From Eucalyptus grandis (Eukaryota; Streptophyta; Magnoliopsida; Myrtales; Myrtaceae): 64,000 bases of DNA. The DNA is taken from assembly GCF_016545825.1 (NCBI RefSeq), contig NC_052618.1, forward strand, positions 2,234,461 to 2,298,460, read 5' to 3'. The first letter of the stretch is position 1. Each line of letters begins with the position of its first letter. Below the pieces are notes generated by a model. It did not search any database. It was not told the origin of the DNA and saw nothing but the letters and a program-made list of their open reading frames with translations. Positions 44,510-56,385 of this stretch are shown piece after piece. A program made the position numbers and the translations under genes.

Positions 44510-45249
44510 CGTGCTTCTCTCTCACGCTCTGCTCTTTCTCCCTCCCAATCACGCGACCGTTCCGACGGAGCCCACCATTCCGACGAACCGCCCCACCGCC
44601 TCCGCATCCGCCTCGTCTGTTACCTCCGCCATCCGACGATACCACACCGAACGATGCCGTGTGTTCTCACTGTCTCTCTCTCAACTCGCTCCGGCTCGCC
44701 CTCTGCGCAGCGGGAGTGGCAGTGGATGGATTAGGATATCACGTTGCCAGTCATACGAGAGGGCCGGCGTGGATGGAATAGGAAGTGTAAAAGTGGACGA
44801 AAGTAACTGGACTTGGACAATACTTTTTTATCGTTCTCGGCAAGAAACGCGGCCTCGGCACAGGAAGCAAGGACAATCCGGTCGGCAGCTGCTCAAGCCA
44901 CAGAAGCAGCAACATCGACGGGACTGGAAATCCCGCGGTGCAGGGCTGGAACAACGGCGCAAGGATGAGGAACTGCTTGGCTTGTCGTCGGGAAGCACGG
45001 TCACGTGATGGACAGGCAGCAAGGTCGCGGAGCTCGCCGGTGCAATGGATCTCCGGGACGCACCGAGGGCTTGACTCGCAAGGCTCAGTGAGGGTCGGCA
45101 GTTCGTCGTCTTTGCCTTGATGCAGTGGCAGCGACGGGCGATGCAGGGGCAGGTCGTCGGGGAGCTCGGCTGTGCCCTGGCTGGGCTGTGGTGGCTGCAG
45201 TGTCAAGTCGTCGAGCCAGAGTGCAGGAGTAGGCAGATGACGTAAAGCG
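44376..45249 (+). other. GC-rich gene-like segment interrupted by the Copia element
   Basis: A 210-codon plus-strand frame (44376-45008) runs through a CT repeat (44474-44505) into GC-rich codons with RRYHTERCRVFSLSLSQL and SRQETRPRHRKQGQSG stretches. The start is low complexity, and the minus strand is also open (44751-45206), so frame choice is unsure. Right of the Copia element the GC-rich character resumes at 50978-51133 (GGAGTCGTCGCCGTCGCCGG). A TATA-like box at 44358 and CT-rich leader suit a 5' exon that the retrotransposon has split. No family recognised. Confidence 0.3.
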
Positions 45250-45801
45250 TGTTAGAGGAATTAAACAGATATTACAAAAAGAACAGTTAAACACAGGAGT
45301 TGGTGATAGTAGAAAAGCCAAACTTAATGAAGTGACTGAGGCAGAGGAGGCTGGAACAGAGGAAGTTGGAGCAGAGGAAGGTCTTGAGCTCGATCCAGGT
45401 GAATTGATGAGTCACGATCCATGACATCAATACCAAACACGAGAAGTTGATCAAGCAAATTAAAGGAGCTGCACAGCTAGAAGAACTCTCGTGTGTTTTC
45501 TATATTGGTTATTCTGTTGTAACAAGTCTCGTAATGTAAATAGCTGAACTAGTATAAAAGGATAAGAGAATGAGAGAAGGAGTAGCGAGAGTTTACCTTC
45601 ATTTTTACATTCTCTGGTTTTCCCTGGATTCATCTTGAGCTTTCTTCTACCTCCGTATTTCGAGAATGGTTAAGTCCTGTAAAGCATGAACTTGAAGTTC
45701 TGAAGAAGTAATACATGTGAGCTGAGGTATTTTTTCATTGATTGTTCAAGATCTAAACTTCTTTCATATACAGATCTTGTTCTATATTTGGTTTCTTCTC
45801 A
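45250..45801 (+). repeat. 5' LTR of the Copia element
   Basis: A 552-bp LTR, with a TATA box TATAAAAG at 45553-45560. It contains the GAGGCAGAGGAGGCTGGAAC-like purine block shared with the 3' LTR. Most differences from the 3' copy lie near 45390-45440 and 45530. Confidence 0.95.
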
Positions 45802-45813
45802 TGGTATCAGAGC
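45802..45813 (+). promoter_or_regulatory. Primer-binding site of the Copia element (tRNA-iMet)
   Basis: TGGTATCAGAGC directly follows the 5' LTR and is complementary to the 3' end of initiator tRNA-Met, the usual primer of plant Copia elements. Confidence 0.95.
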
Positions 45814-45980
45814 ACATAGCCTGGGAATAATAGATCTGATATGTTCTTACTGCAAGATAGTATAAAGATTATGGTGTTTCTTAGGTAGTTTATCTTCAAA
45901 GTTTACTGGATTGTTTCTTCGATTCTTCAAAGTTTACTGGATTGTTTCTTCGATTCTTCAAAGTTTCTGGACATATAAGA

Positions 45981-46960
45981 ATGGCAACTAGAGTGCAGAA
46001 GTATCCTTTCCCTATCCATGTGAATATAGCTAACTTCGTTACTATCAAGTTGAATGAAGAGAACTTTTTGTTATGGCAAGCTCAATTCAACAGATTTCTG
46101 AAAAGCCAAGATCTAATTGGCTTTATTAATGATGAAACATTACCTCCAACACAAATGATACTGACAAAGGACAGAGAAATAATGAATCCCGATCACCTGG
46201 ATTGGATAAAAACGATCAGCTTATATCATCCTCGGATAAGTGGTGCAAATCGACGAGAATATTCTAAGTCGATAATTGGTTTAGAAACCTCACTCAAGTA
46301 TGGCAGCCCTTGTAAATAGGTTTACACAGAAATCTGTTGCAAAGGAGTTTGAGTTAAGGGAAAACTTCAAGCTTGCAAGAAAAGAAACAGATCACTAAGC
46401 GAATACCTTTGTGAGTTCAAAACCATCTGTGATCAGTTAAATGCAATTGGAAAGCCTGTTGATGATATAACAAGAATGTTTGGCATACTTGAAGGGCTAG
46501 GTTCTGAATGTGAAACTTTCAGGACAACCATGTATTGTCTTAAGCCCCGACGAGAATATGATGAGGTTATTTCACAACTTGAAAGGTTTGAAACCCGATT
46601 ACAAACATATTCTCGTGAATGAGTATAATACTAACCTGGCCTATTATGGGCAAAGAAGAACTGGAACAAGTCAGCAGAGAGCCAATCCTAGAAATCAAAG
46701 AGAAAATTTTCGAGGAGAAGCTAACTATGGTAGAGGTCAGTCTTTCAGTAGAAGGGAGTTTGGAAATAATTTTACAGAAGCAGGAAGGAATCAACAAATT
46801 AAAGTGAATAACCTGAATTCAACTCAAGCAAGGTCGGTTAACAAGGATAATTGGTCTAACTTTTGGACAAGGATTTAGACCATATTCCAATCTCGCACGT
46901 AGATATCAAAGTGTTAGGTCTTATCCACCACAAAGTTCAAATGGTGATAGACAAACACAG
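45981..46960 (+). pseudogene. Gag of the Copia element, frameshifted
   Basis: The ATG at 45981 opens MATRVQKYPFPIHVN, then KLNEENFLLWQAQFNRFL and LIGFINDE, the start of a Copia Gag (the W-x-x-Q-F pattern of the N-terminal domain). The frame stops at 46317. The following capsid part is present in other registers (SLSEYLCEFKTICDQLN near 46400; YDEVISQLERFETRL near 46555), and an Arg/Asn/Gly-rich linker lies in 46510-46878 (TSQQRANPRNQRENFRGEAN). Gag would package the RNA in particles. This copy needs at least two frame changes to be read through, so the protein is not made intact. Confidence 0.85.
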
Positions 46961-46977
46961 ACATGAGCCTATGAGTA

Positions 46978-47346
46978 ATGGACCTCTCGCAATGTCGATT
47001 TGTAAGAAATCAGGTCATACAGACTCGATGTTGGTATAGGTTTGATAACTCGTACTGCATAGATGAAATACCAACTGCATTGGCAGCAGTTCACATTGAA
47101 GAACCCTATGGTTCAGAATGGTATCCAGATACAGGGGCTACAGCACACATTACCTCAGAACCTGGTATGATTCGAAACTACGGTACATATAATGGTAATG
47201 ATACTGTCATGATAGGAGATGGATCTCATTTGTCAATCTCATGCATTGGTAATGGAATATTGAATATAGAAAATAGCAAATTACCTCTGAATGATGTATT
47301 AATAGTTCCCAAATCAAAAAGAACCTTCTATCCGTATCAAAACTAA
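46978..47346 (+). pseudogene. CCHC knuckle and protease of the Copia element, frameshifted
   Basis: A 122-codon frame that carries the end of Gag and the protease. A CCHC-type knuckle is recognisable near 46995-47035 (C-K-K-S-G-H-T-D-S block in one frame, RCWYRF in the next), so a frameshift splits it. The aspartic protease active site is WYPDTGATAHIT (D-T-G in DTGA), followed by a MIGDGSHLSIS block and LNDVLIVPKSKR. The frame ends at 47346, and another frameshift separates it from the integrase frame at 47395. The protease normally cleaves the Gag-Pol precursor. Confidence 0.85.
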
Positions 47347-47394
47347 CGATGATTATCCCCTCGCTCTTTTATTTTTGATAAACATGGGGTATAT

Positions 47395-49827
47395 ATGAAG
47401 GACAATCACAATCATACGACAGTGAAGCTAGGAAGGAAAGTCAAGGGGCTATACCAGGTGGAACCTAAAGTTGCAGAGGTCTTCTTCACACAGACTCAAC
47501 CGGAAGTTGGAGAGGAAATCTGGCATCAAAGACTTGCTCATACCAGTCTTAAAACAGTGAAGATTCTACAGAAACAACAACTCATTCAGTTTAGTTCTAA
47601 GGCTCAGAATATATGTAGCAGCTGTCAAAGTGCTAAAAGCTCAGCTTTATCCTTTCATTTCTCAGACCATATCTCGAATGTTCCATTAGAAAGAATACAC
47701 TGTGATGTATGGGGACCTTCACCAATTCAATATGTTCAGAAATTCTCCTACTATGTCATTTTTGTGGATGACTTTTCTCGGTATAGTTGGATATATCCAA
47801 TGAGACAAAAGTCAGAAGTCTATGAGATATTCATTATGTTTCAAAGACTTATAGAAAATCAGCTTAACCACAAGATCAAACTCTTCCAGAGTGATGGAGG
47901 AGGTGAGTTCACTAGTAGTAAATTCCAAACTCATCTACAAAAATGTGGAATTAAGCAGAATATTTCTTGCCCTCACACACCAGAGCAAAATGGTGTCTCG
48001 GAGAGAAAACATCGACATGTGATTGAATTGGGTCTAGCAATGATGTACCATGCTAAAGTACCACTGAAATACTGGGTTGATGCATTCAAAATAGCAGTTT
48101 ATGTTATCAATCTTCTTCCCACAACAAAACTACATATGCATTCACCCCATTATAAGCTCTACAATAAGACACCAGACTATTCTTATCTTCGAGTTTTTGG
48201 ATCAGCCTATTATCCATGTCTCAGGCACTACACAAAGCATAAATTTGATCAAAGATCACTTACATGTATCTTTCTTGGATATAGTGAGAAGCATAAAGGG
48301 TACAGATGTCTCTTACCTACAAATGGAAGAGTCTACATCAGCAGACATGTCATATTTGATGAGAAAGTCTTTCCCTTTTCTCATACACTACATACTGAAT
48401 ATCAGCAGGGGTCTGACTTATACAAACAGTGGATAAAAGGAGTACTATCTTCTATTTCCAACTCTACTAAGCAGGATCAATCACAAGACAATATATTGAG
48501 GGGACATTTGCAGCATACCAGATTCACTCAAACAACTCCAGTAATGCAGGACAATGAGCTTAGTACAGGTAATCCTGCAGGTCAATCACAAATACAGATG
48601 GTACCTGATACTGAGATGCTGAGTGATCTTAATAATGCCTCTGGTGGTATTGAATTACATCAGTCATCTCCAATCATAGAGGAGCTAATACCTACAAGTC
48701 AAGAGACTGTCCCAACATCAAATGCTAATACAGGACAAATACAAATCAGTTCTGAAACTGAACAGATACAAGGTACTTCTTCAACTCATCCTATGCAAAC
48801 TAGACTTCGATCTGGAATTGTTAAAGCAAATCCCAAATATGCATGTCTAGTTGAGTATCAGGTTCCTATCGAACCAAAATCAGTAAAGTCTGCCTTAGTA
48901 GACCGAGGGTGGTATCAAGCAATGAAAGAAGAAATGGATGCCTTATATCAGAATCAAACCTGGGAATTAGTTCCTAGAAATGATCACATGCATGTTATCG
49001 GGTGCAAATGGGTGTTCAAGGCAAAACTCGCACCTGATGGGAGCTTGGATAGGCTCAAAGCAAGACTTGTGGCTAAAGGCTTCCATCAAGAAGAAGGTCT
49101 TGATTTCACAGAAACCTTCAGCCCTGTAGTGAAGCATGCAACAATCCGAATAATCCTATCAGTAGCTATGATAAAACAGTGGAAAATTCATCAATTAGAT
49201 GTTAAAAATGCCTTCTTACATGGAACCTTAAGTGAAACAAGATATATGGAGCAGCCTCCAGGATTTAAAGAATCACAAAAGCCTCACCATGTCTGTCTCC
49301 TTCGAAGATCTCTTTATGGACTTCGACAAGCTCCTCGAGCCTGGTTTGATAGGTTTAGCAGCTTCCTGCTCGAATATGGATTTTTCTGCAGCTCTACTGA
49401 TCCTTCCCTGTTCATTCTACATACTGAAACAGAAACTATTCTCTTATTATTGTATGTAGATGATATCATTCTCACTGGAAGCTCCCCTCAAATGATTTCT
49501 GCTCTTATTACTTCTCTGAGCATTCATTTTCATATGAAGGATCTAGGGTCTTTGCACTATTTCCTTGGCATTGAAGCTACACGAACCTCGGATTACCTAT
49601 TCCTATGTCAAACCAAATATGCTCTAGACCTCCTCACCCGAGCTCATATGCTTGACTCCAAACCAGTTTCAACTCCTCTTTCATTCAAACCACCTGTTTT
49701 AATCAATGATACTATACCTTTGATCAATCCCACTGAGTACCGGAGTCTAGTTGGAGGTCTGCAATACCTCACATTAACCAGACCAGACATTGCTTATGCC
49801 ACCAATATACTCTGCCAACGAATGTAG
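47395..49827 (+). CDS. Copia integrase and reverse transcriptase (810-codon frame of a broken Pol)
   Basis: An uninterrupted frame that inserts (integrase) and copies (RT) the element. The integrase zinc site is H44, H49, C74, C77 (WHQRLAH ... CSSC). The catalytic triad is complete: D104 in ERIHCDVWG, D167 in FQSDGGGEF, and E203 in NGVSERKHR, with the D-x35-E spacing. A linker rich in Gln/Ser/Thr follows (about residues 340-480). RT begins near residue 538 with KWVFKAKLAPDG, holds RLKARLVAKGFHQEEGLDF and LDVKNAFLHG, and the catalytic YVDD at 687-690 (LLLYVDDIILTG). The TAG at 49825 cuts Pol within the block that precedes RNase H (CQRM), where the next codons fit the same frame. The first ATG is not the natural start, because Pol is made as a fusion to Gag. 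Confidence 0.9.
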   Translation: MKDNHNHTTVKLGRKVKGLYQVEPKVAEVFFTQTQPEVGEEIWHQRLAHTSLKTVKILQKQQLIQFSSKAQNICSSCQSAKSSALSFHFSDHISNVPLERIHCDVWGPSPIQYVQKFSYYVIFVDDFSRYSWIYPMRQKSEVYEIFIMFQRLIENQLNHKIKLFQSDGGGEFTSSKFQTHLQKCGIKQNISCPHTPEQNGVSERKHRHVIELGLAMMYHAKVPLKYWVDAFKIAVYVINLLPTTKLHMHSPHYKLYNKTPDYSYLRVFGSAYYPCLRHYTKHKFDQRSLTCIFLGYSEKHKGYRCLLPTNGRVYISRHVIFDEKVFPFSHTLHTEYQQGSDLYKQWIKGVLSSISNSTKQDQSQDNILRGHLQHTRFTQTTPVMQDNELSTGNPAGQSQIQMVPDTEMLSDLNNASGGIELHQSSPIIEELIPTSQETVPTSNANTGQIQISSETEQIQGTSSTHPMQTRLRSGIVKANPKYACLVEYQVPIEPKSVKSALVDRGWYQAMKEEMDALYQNQTWELVPRNDHMHVIGCKWVFKAKLAPDGSLDRLKARLVAKGFHQEEGLDFTETFSPVVKHATIRIILSVAMIKQWKIHQLDVKNAFLHGTLSETRYMEQPPGFKESQKPHHVCLLRRSLYGLRQAPRAWFDRFSSFLLEYGFFCSSTDPSLFILHTETETILLLLYVDDIILTGSSPQMISALITSLSIHFHMKDLGSLHYFLGIEATRTSDYLFLCQTKYALDLLTRAHMLDSKPVSTPLSFKPPVLINDTIPLINPTEYRSLVGGLQYLTLTRPDIAYATNILCQRM

Positions 49828-50418
49828 CAACCCACAATTGCAGACTTCAACCGACTAAAAAGAGTCTTGCGATATATAAAGGGGACTATCAAGCTTGGCT
49901 TATTCCATCACTCTCACAGTACCATACATCTCTATGGTTTCTCCGATGCAGATTGGGCAGGGTGTGCAGAAACCAGACGATCAACAACTGGTTTTTGTAT
50001 ATATCTTGGATCCAACCTTATATCCTGGGCAGCAAAGAAACAGCCTACAGTGAGCAGATCCTCCACTGAAGCCGAATACCGTGCTCTTGCATCAGCCACC
50101 GCCGATCTTACTTGGGCCAGCTTTTGTATTGCGTGATATAGGTTGTTTTCTTACTCCTCCTATTCATTTGTACTATGATAATAAGTCAGCAATCTCTCTC
50201 ACTTTGAATCCTGTTTTACACGCTCGAACCAAACATATTGAAGTAGATTTTCACTTCGTTCGAGAAAAAGTATCCTCAGGATCTTTACAAGTCAGATACA
50301 TTCCAAGTTCTTACCAATTAGCTGATGTTTTCACCAAACCACTGACACGAAGCGCACATTCTTATATGCGAACCAAATTGGGAATCTGTACTCTATCCAT
50401 TCCCAATTTGAGGGGGGA
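49828..50418 (+). pseudogene. RNase H end of the Copia Pol, with stop and frameshift
   Basis: Directly after the TAG at 49825 the frame continues (to 50136) with RVLRYIKGTIKLGLFHHS and FSDADWAGCAETRRSTTG, the RNase H of Copia elements, with the first acidic residues in DADWAG and the STEAEYRAL block. A frame change near 50130 leads to a second frame (to about 50418) with YYDNKSAISLTLNPVLHART, HIEVDFHFVREKV and LADVFTKPLT, the conserved Copia tail. RNase H removes RNA from the RNA-DNA hybrid. The stop and the frameshift mean the domain is not translated as part of Pol here. Confidence 0.9.
50405..50418 (+). promoter_or_regulatory. Polypurine tract of the Copia element
   Basis: AATTTGAGGGGGGA directly before the 3' LTR start TGTTAGAGG. 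Confidence 0.85.
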
Positions 50419-50972
50419 TGTTAGAGGAATTAAACAGATATTACAAAAAGAACAGTTAAACACAGGAGTTGGTGATAGTAGAAAAGCCAAACTTAATGAA
50501 GTGACTGAGGCAGAGGAGGCTGGAACAGAGGAAGTTGGAGCAGAGGAAGGTCTTGAGCTGGCGATCCAGGTGAATTGATGAGCTGGCGATCCATGACATC
50601 AATACTTGAAACACAGAAGTTGATCAAGCAAATTAAAGGAGCTGCACAGCTAGAAGAACTCTCGTGTGTTTTCTATATTGGTTATTCTGTTGTAACAAGT
50701 CTATAACAGAAATAGCTGAACTAGTATAAAAGGATAAGAGAATGAGAGAAGGAGTAGTGAGAGTTTACCTTCATTTTTACATTCTCTGGTTTTCCTGGAT
50801 TCATCTTGAGCTTTCTCTTCTACCTCTGTATTTCGAGAATGGTTAAGTCCTGTAAAGCATGAACTTGAAGTTCAAGAAGAAATACATGTGAGCTGAGGTA
50901 TTTTTTCATTGATTGTTCGAGATCTAAACTTCTTTTATATACAGATCTTGTTCTATATTCGGTTTCTTCTCA
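50419..50972 (+). repeat. 3' LTR of the Copia element
   Basis: A 554-bp copy of 45250-45801, ending TTCTTCTCA, followed by the AAGCG duplication. The TATA box is kept (50725-50732). Confidence 0.95.
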
Positions 50973-50977
50973 AAGCG

Positions 50978-51133
50978 TGGGGTCCATCAGATCGTTGCCG
51001 GAGTCGTCGCCGTCGCCGGAACGTGTCTCGCCGTGCAATGACAACGGTGAGCGGCCGGGCATGGGCAAGCGATCAACGGCAGCAAATGCGGTGTCAGTCG
51101 GAGGCCCAGCGGGAGAGCGTGTCTGTGTCTTAA
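50978..51133 (+). other. Right part of the GC-rich segment split by Copia
   Basis: GC-rich stretch (CGGAGTCGTCGCCGTCGCCG) that ends near 51133 with TAA and then abruptly AT-rich DNA. It should join 45244 in the pre-insertion sequence. No protein family recognised. Confidence 0.3.
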
Positions 51134-54100
51134 ATTACAAATAAACCATTTTTCTCCTTATTTATTTATTTTTTCATTTTAAGCTCGTAATTAGGATACC
51201 ACGAAAATAAATCATAAAAAACAAAAAAAAATTATCTTCACACGGTTTTTATTTTATTTTTAAAAATGTGATTAAACTCTTTTCAATAAAAAAATTTGAT
51301 TAGATATAGCTTTAGAATGAAAATGTACGGATGATGATAACAATCCTTCTTTTTTCTTGGGCGTTTGTTTTCACGGAGCCTTCAAGCATCTTATTTGACA
51401 AAAGTACAAATTGGATAATCTTTCTTGGAAAAAAAAAAGGAAATTATCCACGTGGCACGGAAAGGGAAGCTGTGGGCCCTCTATAGAGAAAGCAAGCGAT
51501 ATCGTGCTGAGTTACACGTGGACAAGTCGGGTGGTCTGATGCATGAATATTCATTTAAAAAGGCGTTTCATGTACTTCTTCTCTCGCAGCTCGACAAGTT
51601 AATTTTCCTTTTCTCTTTTCGCAACTATTCGAGTTATGTTCTTCACCTTCATTTTATTAATTGTTATCGGGTAAACAGCATGATTTCTGTGTTTTATAAT
51701 CGAAGATTATCTCACCGAAGATCGAATGGTTCGGTGTGTGCTCCTCTGCGAAAAAGCGAGTTGCTAAAAAACAAATTAAAAAAAAATTCCCAAAACATCT
51801 CCATCTTTATCTATGACCACAAAATATAAAAAGAAAGAATAGACATATAACTTATAAATTCGTATTCCTCACTCCATGATGGAGACATAAGCTTCTCTTC
51901 AAGCTGAAATTTCACAATAAATTGGAAGATACTAACTTGCACCATTATATAAATTCATGACAACGGATGTAGCTCAAGTTTGAGATCGAATTCAATGAAA
52001 AATTCCATTCAAGTTTATCTTAATAACCAACGGCATTTATTGACACCATAAGCACGTCGAAACCTTTTTCTTGTCCTTTATCTCTTTCTTCTTTCGTGAA
52101 AATCGTTCCCCTCTCTATATCTGCTTCTCCACGAATTCTTCCTTCTTCTAAGGAATCCTCCTATATTTTATTTATTTTTCTTTTTACTAACCAAAAGAAT
52201 GTATCCTCACATCTCATTTTAATATTATTAAAACTCCCAAGGATAACACCTTTTCATTGCCCCCAAAATTCGATCAAAAGAATGTATCCTCACATCTCAT
52301 TTTAATACCATTAAAACTCCCAAGGATAATATCTTTTATTGCGCCCCCTCCCCCAACATTCGATCAAATTCCGTAATCTTTCCAAGCTCAGCACCCCGCA
52401 TGCATATCATAGGAAAAATTCCAGCCATGATAAAGAATGGGTTTTGCCGAATTTATTTATTTTGAATTCATGGACAAAGTAATCCAATTGAGCTCAAAAC
52501 TATTCATTTGGCTTATGGGCCACCGATAAGATTAACATGCAAATGAATGGGCTTAGACTTAATCATGGGTCCAACAGCTCGCAAATCCATCTAAGCCCGG
52601 CCTAAGCCACAAGGATGAAAGCATTTTATGATGGATCCCGACGGGGGCTTAAAGTTATAGGGGTGGACTTTGCATGATTGAGCATCAAAAGCATTTTGTA
52701 ATTTTAGCATGATACAAAGACACAATGTGATCCAAACCATCTGATCAATCACCTCTAGCATGGTTTGTTTAAAAACTCCCCCTTGACAAAGAATCGATAC
52801 TATTAGTATGTATATCTGAGTGTGCCTTCCATATACACAAGCCATGTGCGGCGTTGATTATAGGATGTGAAGTAGCAAAAAGCTTTGACTCCTAAGAAAA
52901 TGAAATTATTGGATAGAAATTATGTCTAAGTCTGAAAAAGATATATGTAAAAGGGGAAGGAGCTATAAATTAGGGGGTTGTTGAAGCTTGGATGGATTAA
53001 TAGTAGATGAACGGTCAATTGATCTGGATACATGAGGGGATATCCATTTGCTTGGAAGAACCATCTTGCAAAATGTGAACATACCAAACAAGAACTTATT
53101 ATCAGACCAAAAAAAAAAAAAAAAAAAGAACTTATTAAAAAAATCCAAAATAATTGTTTTATAGAAACAAAACATGCTACGGATGAAATGGATGATCCTA
53201 CAAACGTGTTTTTATGATCTTGGTGAGAAGGCTCCACTCTATATCAAATTGATCTTGACTTTTATTATATTATATTTTTGATATTCCAAAACTTAGTCTA
53301 ATAAAACAAAAACGAGAAATTTACTCATTCCAAATTTAACAAGGAACATATATGCACATCATTGAAAAGTATTATTAGTTCTGGTCCTTTTTTTTAATTT
53401 TAAATTTTAAAAGTATTTTTTCTAATTTTCTTTCATAACATCAGAAAAATTAGGGCACATCAAATTACTATAATATGATAAAGGGCGATAACTGAAAAAG
53501 GAAAATCAAGTAAGTAACATGATCGAATTGGAAAAAAAAAAGTTTAAGGATGTAATTATAAAAAATATCTCAACAAGGGCTAAATCGGCTATATCCCAAA
53601 AATTGCAGTCGCTTGCTTTGCTGCGTACATGTTACAAGAAGCCTCTTCAATTACCAGCAATCCCGTAAAGTCTGGGAAGAAAATCCCACTGTTCGGGAAC
53701 TCCATCGCGTCACTCGAGGAGCAGAGCTCAAGAAGGCATAGGTCAACGTTTCTCCCTCTTCTTCATTTTATCCATTTGAGTGCAATGTAGGTTTCTTTAG
53801 CTCTTTCCCCTGCTTTGGGGCTCAAACAGGATCACTTGTTGAATACATGTCCCAGTCAGTTCCTTTATTTCTGCCCCCAGGTTCCTTTTCTACTCATTGT
53901 ATTCATACTATCCTTTTTTCTGACCACAAGTTTGTTAGATATTTTGTCTGGAGATATGCCGAAGGCTATAAAAATTCAACCAAAGCATCTTGAGGCCCCG
54001 ATCGAGTTACACAACATAATAGGGAGTTTTGCGAGGAATATTCAGCACCTATTTTCGGAGTGAGATCTCTCTGTACTGATGGATACATCGAAGGCGGTTC

Positions 54101-54460
54101 ACCTTCTTTCTGAGAGTACATATCTGCAGTGTGGAAGCTTTAACTATGGGTTGTAGGAAAATCCCTTGAAGTTTTGAATTTGACAGATACTAATACAATA
54201 GAATCACTAGAAGAAGTTGAGTTCGACTCTGAAGTATGGATTTTAGACAGTCATTTCATAAAACTTATGTTGAGGATCGCTCATGTCAGTATTCTACTTC
54301 GGAATTTATCTTGGACCTTTCAAACTTAGGAGCAAGGCTTTAAAAGGTACAGAGATAGTTTTTCACCATTTTTGAAGAATAACTTTCACATAACACTGTC
54401 CACGTCACACCTTGACTTGTGCAATGAATGTGACACGTGGATTTAAGATTTTAAGGATAC
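51134..54460. other. Intergenic, no gene recognised
   Basis: AT-rich DNA. A frame at 51425-51829 and one at 53815-54063 (with KAIKIQPKHLEAPIELHN) lack family features. A 19-A run lies near 53109-53127. The part 53600-54120 is less AT-rich and has a splice-like layout, so a small gene or gene remnant is possible but not supported. Confidence 0.35.
52194..52360. repeat. Tandem duplication of about 83 bp
   Basis: AGAATGTATCCTCACATCTC and the following TTAAAACTCCCAAGGATAA and ATTCGATCAAA blocks occur twice, starting near 52197 and 52280, with a few differences. Confidence 0.85.
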
Positions 54461-54886
54461 GTTATTGTGGCATCCCAAATTTCATGGCAATTTCTAGAGG
54501 CATTACGACGTACGGAAAAGTGAATGGTTGTGTCATTGAAGTATGTTGTGGCCACTAGACTGAAGAATTGTAATAAATTAAGGTCAAGCAATCTATTGGA
54601 CAATTATTTGATGGGGAAAATTTTATTCTTGGCTGTGCGTTTTATAAGTTGGATTTTATTAATTTGTGTTACAAAATTTTATGGCCAACTAAAATGCAAT
54701 TAAGTATTTTTATAAGTGGGGAATTTAGGTTAGATCTTTTAAAGGAGAGTGGACCGAAATTCTTAGGCCAAGCCGGCCCAAAAACCCAACCCACAACCCC
54801 ACCATTCGATTGGCCCATGAAGCCCAAGAGGGGGCTACCGTCGACCAAGGAGGAAGGGGGGAAACTGGTTTGCATGTCGACCGTCC

Positions 54887-54917
<31 letters not shown>

Positions 54918-56129
54918 ATCGAGAGAGGGAGAGTGAGCGAGTGAGAGAAGAAGGGGAAGAGGGAGGCCGTTCGCTGCCATTCGTTGCCGCCGTCGAGCCG
55001 CTGAGTCCCGCCTTGCCCCGCCGTCTTGGCTTTCTATATTGTGCTCGGATTAGAGGCAAGTAGAGTCCATAAACCTACCCTTTGCTTGATGTGATATGTG
55101 TTGTGAGGGATGATAAACTTTGGTTGTGGTAGAAGTGAAGAAATTCGAAGCTCTAGGGAAGAATATGGTAGTCTTGCATTCTGTTTTCTAGAAATGCAGT
55201 CCGACCTTTGATGAATTCGTGAGCTGCATACGACGTTTTAGCTGGAATATCACTTTGACTTCTTGATGAAAGTTGTAGAGAACTTCTTAAAGAGTAACAT
55301 ATCAAAATTTCAAAATAAATGAACAAGTATAGACTGGTGAAACTATTTTTCTTTGACGAAGTTAGATCTGGAAATGGTAATGCTGACCTAGTGTGATTCT
55401 GTGAATTTTATAAAATTCTCCGGTTCAAATATGATTTTGTGTTCTAAATGAAAGTTGAATATGACATGTTAATAAGTAAAATAATAAAATTTTAGAGGAA
55501 ATGGATGAGTTTAGGTTGATGAAACGATTTTATCTGAAATGGTTAGATCTGGGAATTGTTGCCGATGGTTAGAGACGGCTACGGTGATTATAGTTTTTAA
55601 TCTATCACAAATATGATTTCGAGTTCTTCATAAAATATTTACTTCTGGATTTTTTCTATAACATATAAAATTTCATAATTTTTGGAGTTGATTTAGGATT
55701 TTTACTGAATTTGTGAATGAAACTGTGTATGACAATATTCCGAAATTATAAAGACTGTGATGTGTGGACTGTACCAAATTGTATGATGTTCTTTTGATAT
55801 GGTGTTCTTCACAGAATATTTTCCTCTAGATCTTGTACATAACATGTCAAATTTTTAGAATTTATTAAGGCTATTTAATAATTTTTCAAGAATTATGACC
55901 AAAGGAGTGCAATCTGTTTTTATCCAAAATTTTGTTGTATTTTCAAAAAATAAATGAAATTGCTCCATGTGACATAATGTCTTGAGTGGTTGAGTATGCT
56001 GCATATGTGGTGACATATGGCATGTTATATGACATCAAAAGCTGGATGAGACCTTTGATATTGTTGCATCAAATGCCATGTTGAAATTGAGATACATGTG
56101 TGAATATAAATTATGATAATGATGATACC

Positions 56130-56385
56130 ATTGGAGGTGTGAGCCGACGATGCCCCGAGAGTGTGGGATGCCCGGAGTGTGGGTGCCGGATGCTCGGAGG
56201 GTGTGTGCCGAATGCCCCGGGAGTGTTGGGATGCCCGGAGGTGTGTGCCGGAAGCCCTGGAGGTGTGTGCTGGGGGGATTCCTCGTGATGCTAGTTTGGG
56301 TACGAGATGCTTGGAGTGTGTGTGCCGGATGCTCGGAGGTGTGTGCCGGAGGCTCCTCGTGATGCCAAGTTGGATGCGAGCAATA
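56130..56385 (+). repeat. GTGTGTGCCGGATGCTCGGAG minisatellite in the D LTR
   Basis: About ten imperfect units of 20-24 bp with GTGTGTGCCGGATGC, TCGGAG and CCCCGGGAG variants, and TCCTCGTGATGC spacers. It is open in several frames with Gly/Cys/Pro-rich products that are judged not to be genes. Confidence 0.85.

Larger units (their letters stand above)
45250..50972 (+). mobile_element. Ty1/Copia retrotransposon, complete, few disruptions
   Basis: A 5.7-kb element flanked by perfect AAGCG duplications (45245-45249 and 50973-50977). LTRs of about 553 bp start TGTTAGAGG and end TTCTTCTCA. A tRNA-iMet primer site follows the 5' LTR and a purine tract precedes the 3' LTR. Domain order Gag, protease, integrase, RT, RNase H is the Copia order. 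Gag-protease is frameshifted, the integrase-RT frame is open for 810 codons, and RNase H has a stop and a frameshift. About 15-20 differences separate the LTRs by eye (about 3%). Confidence 0.95.
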
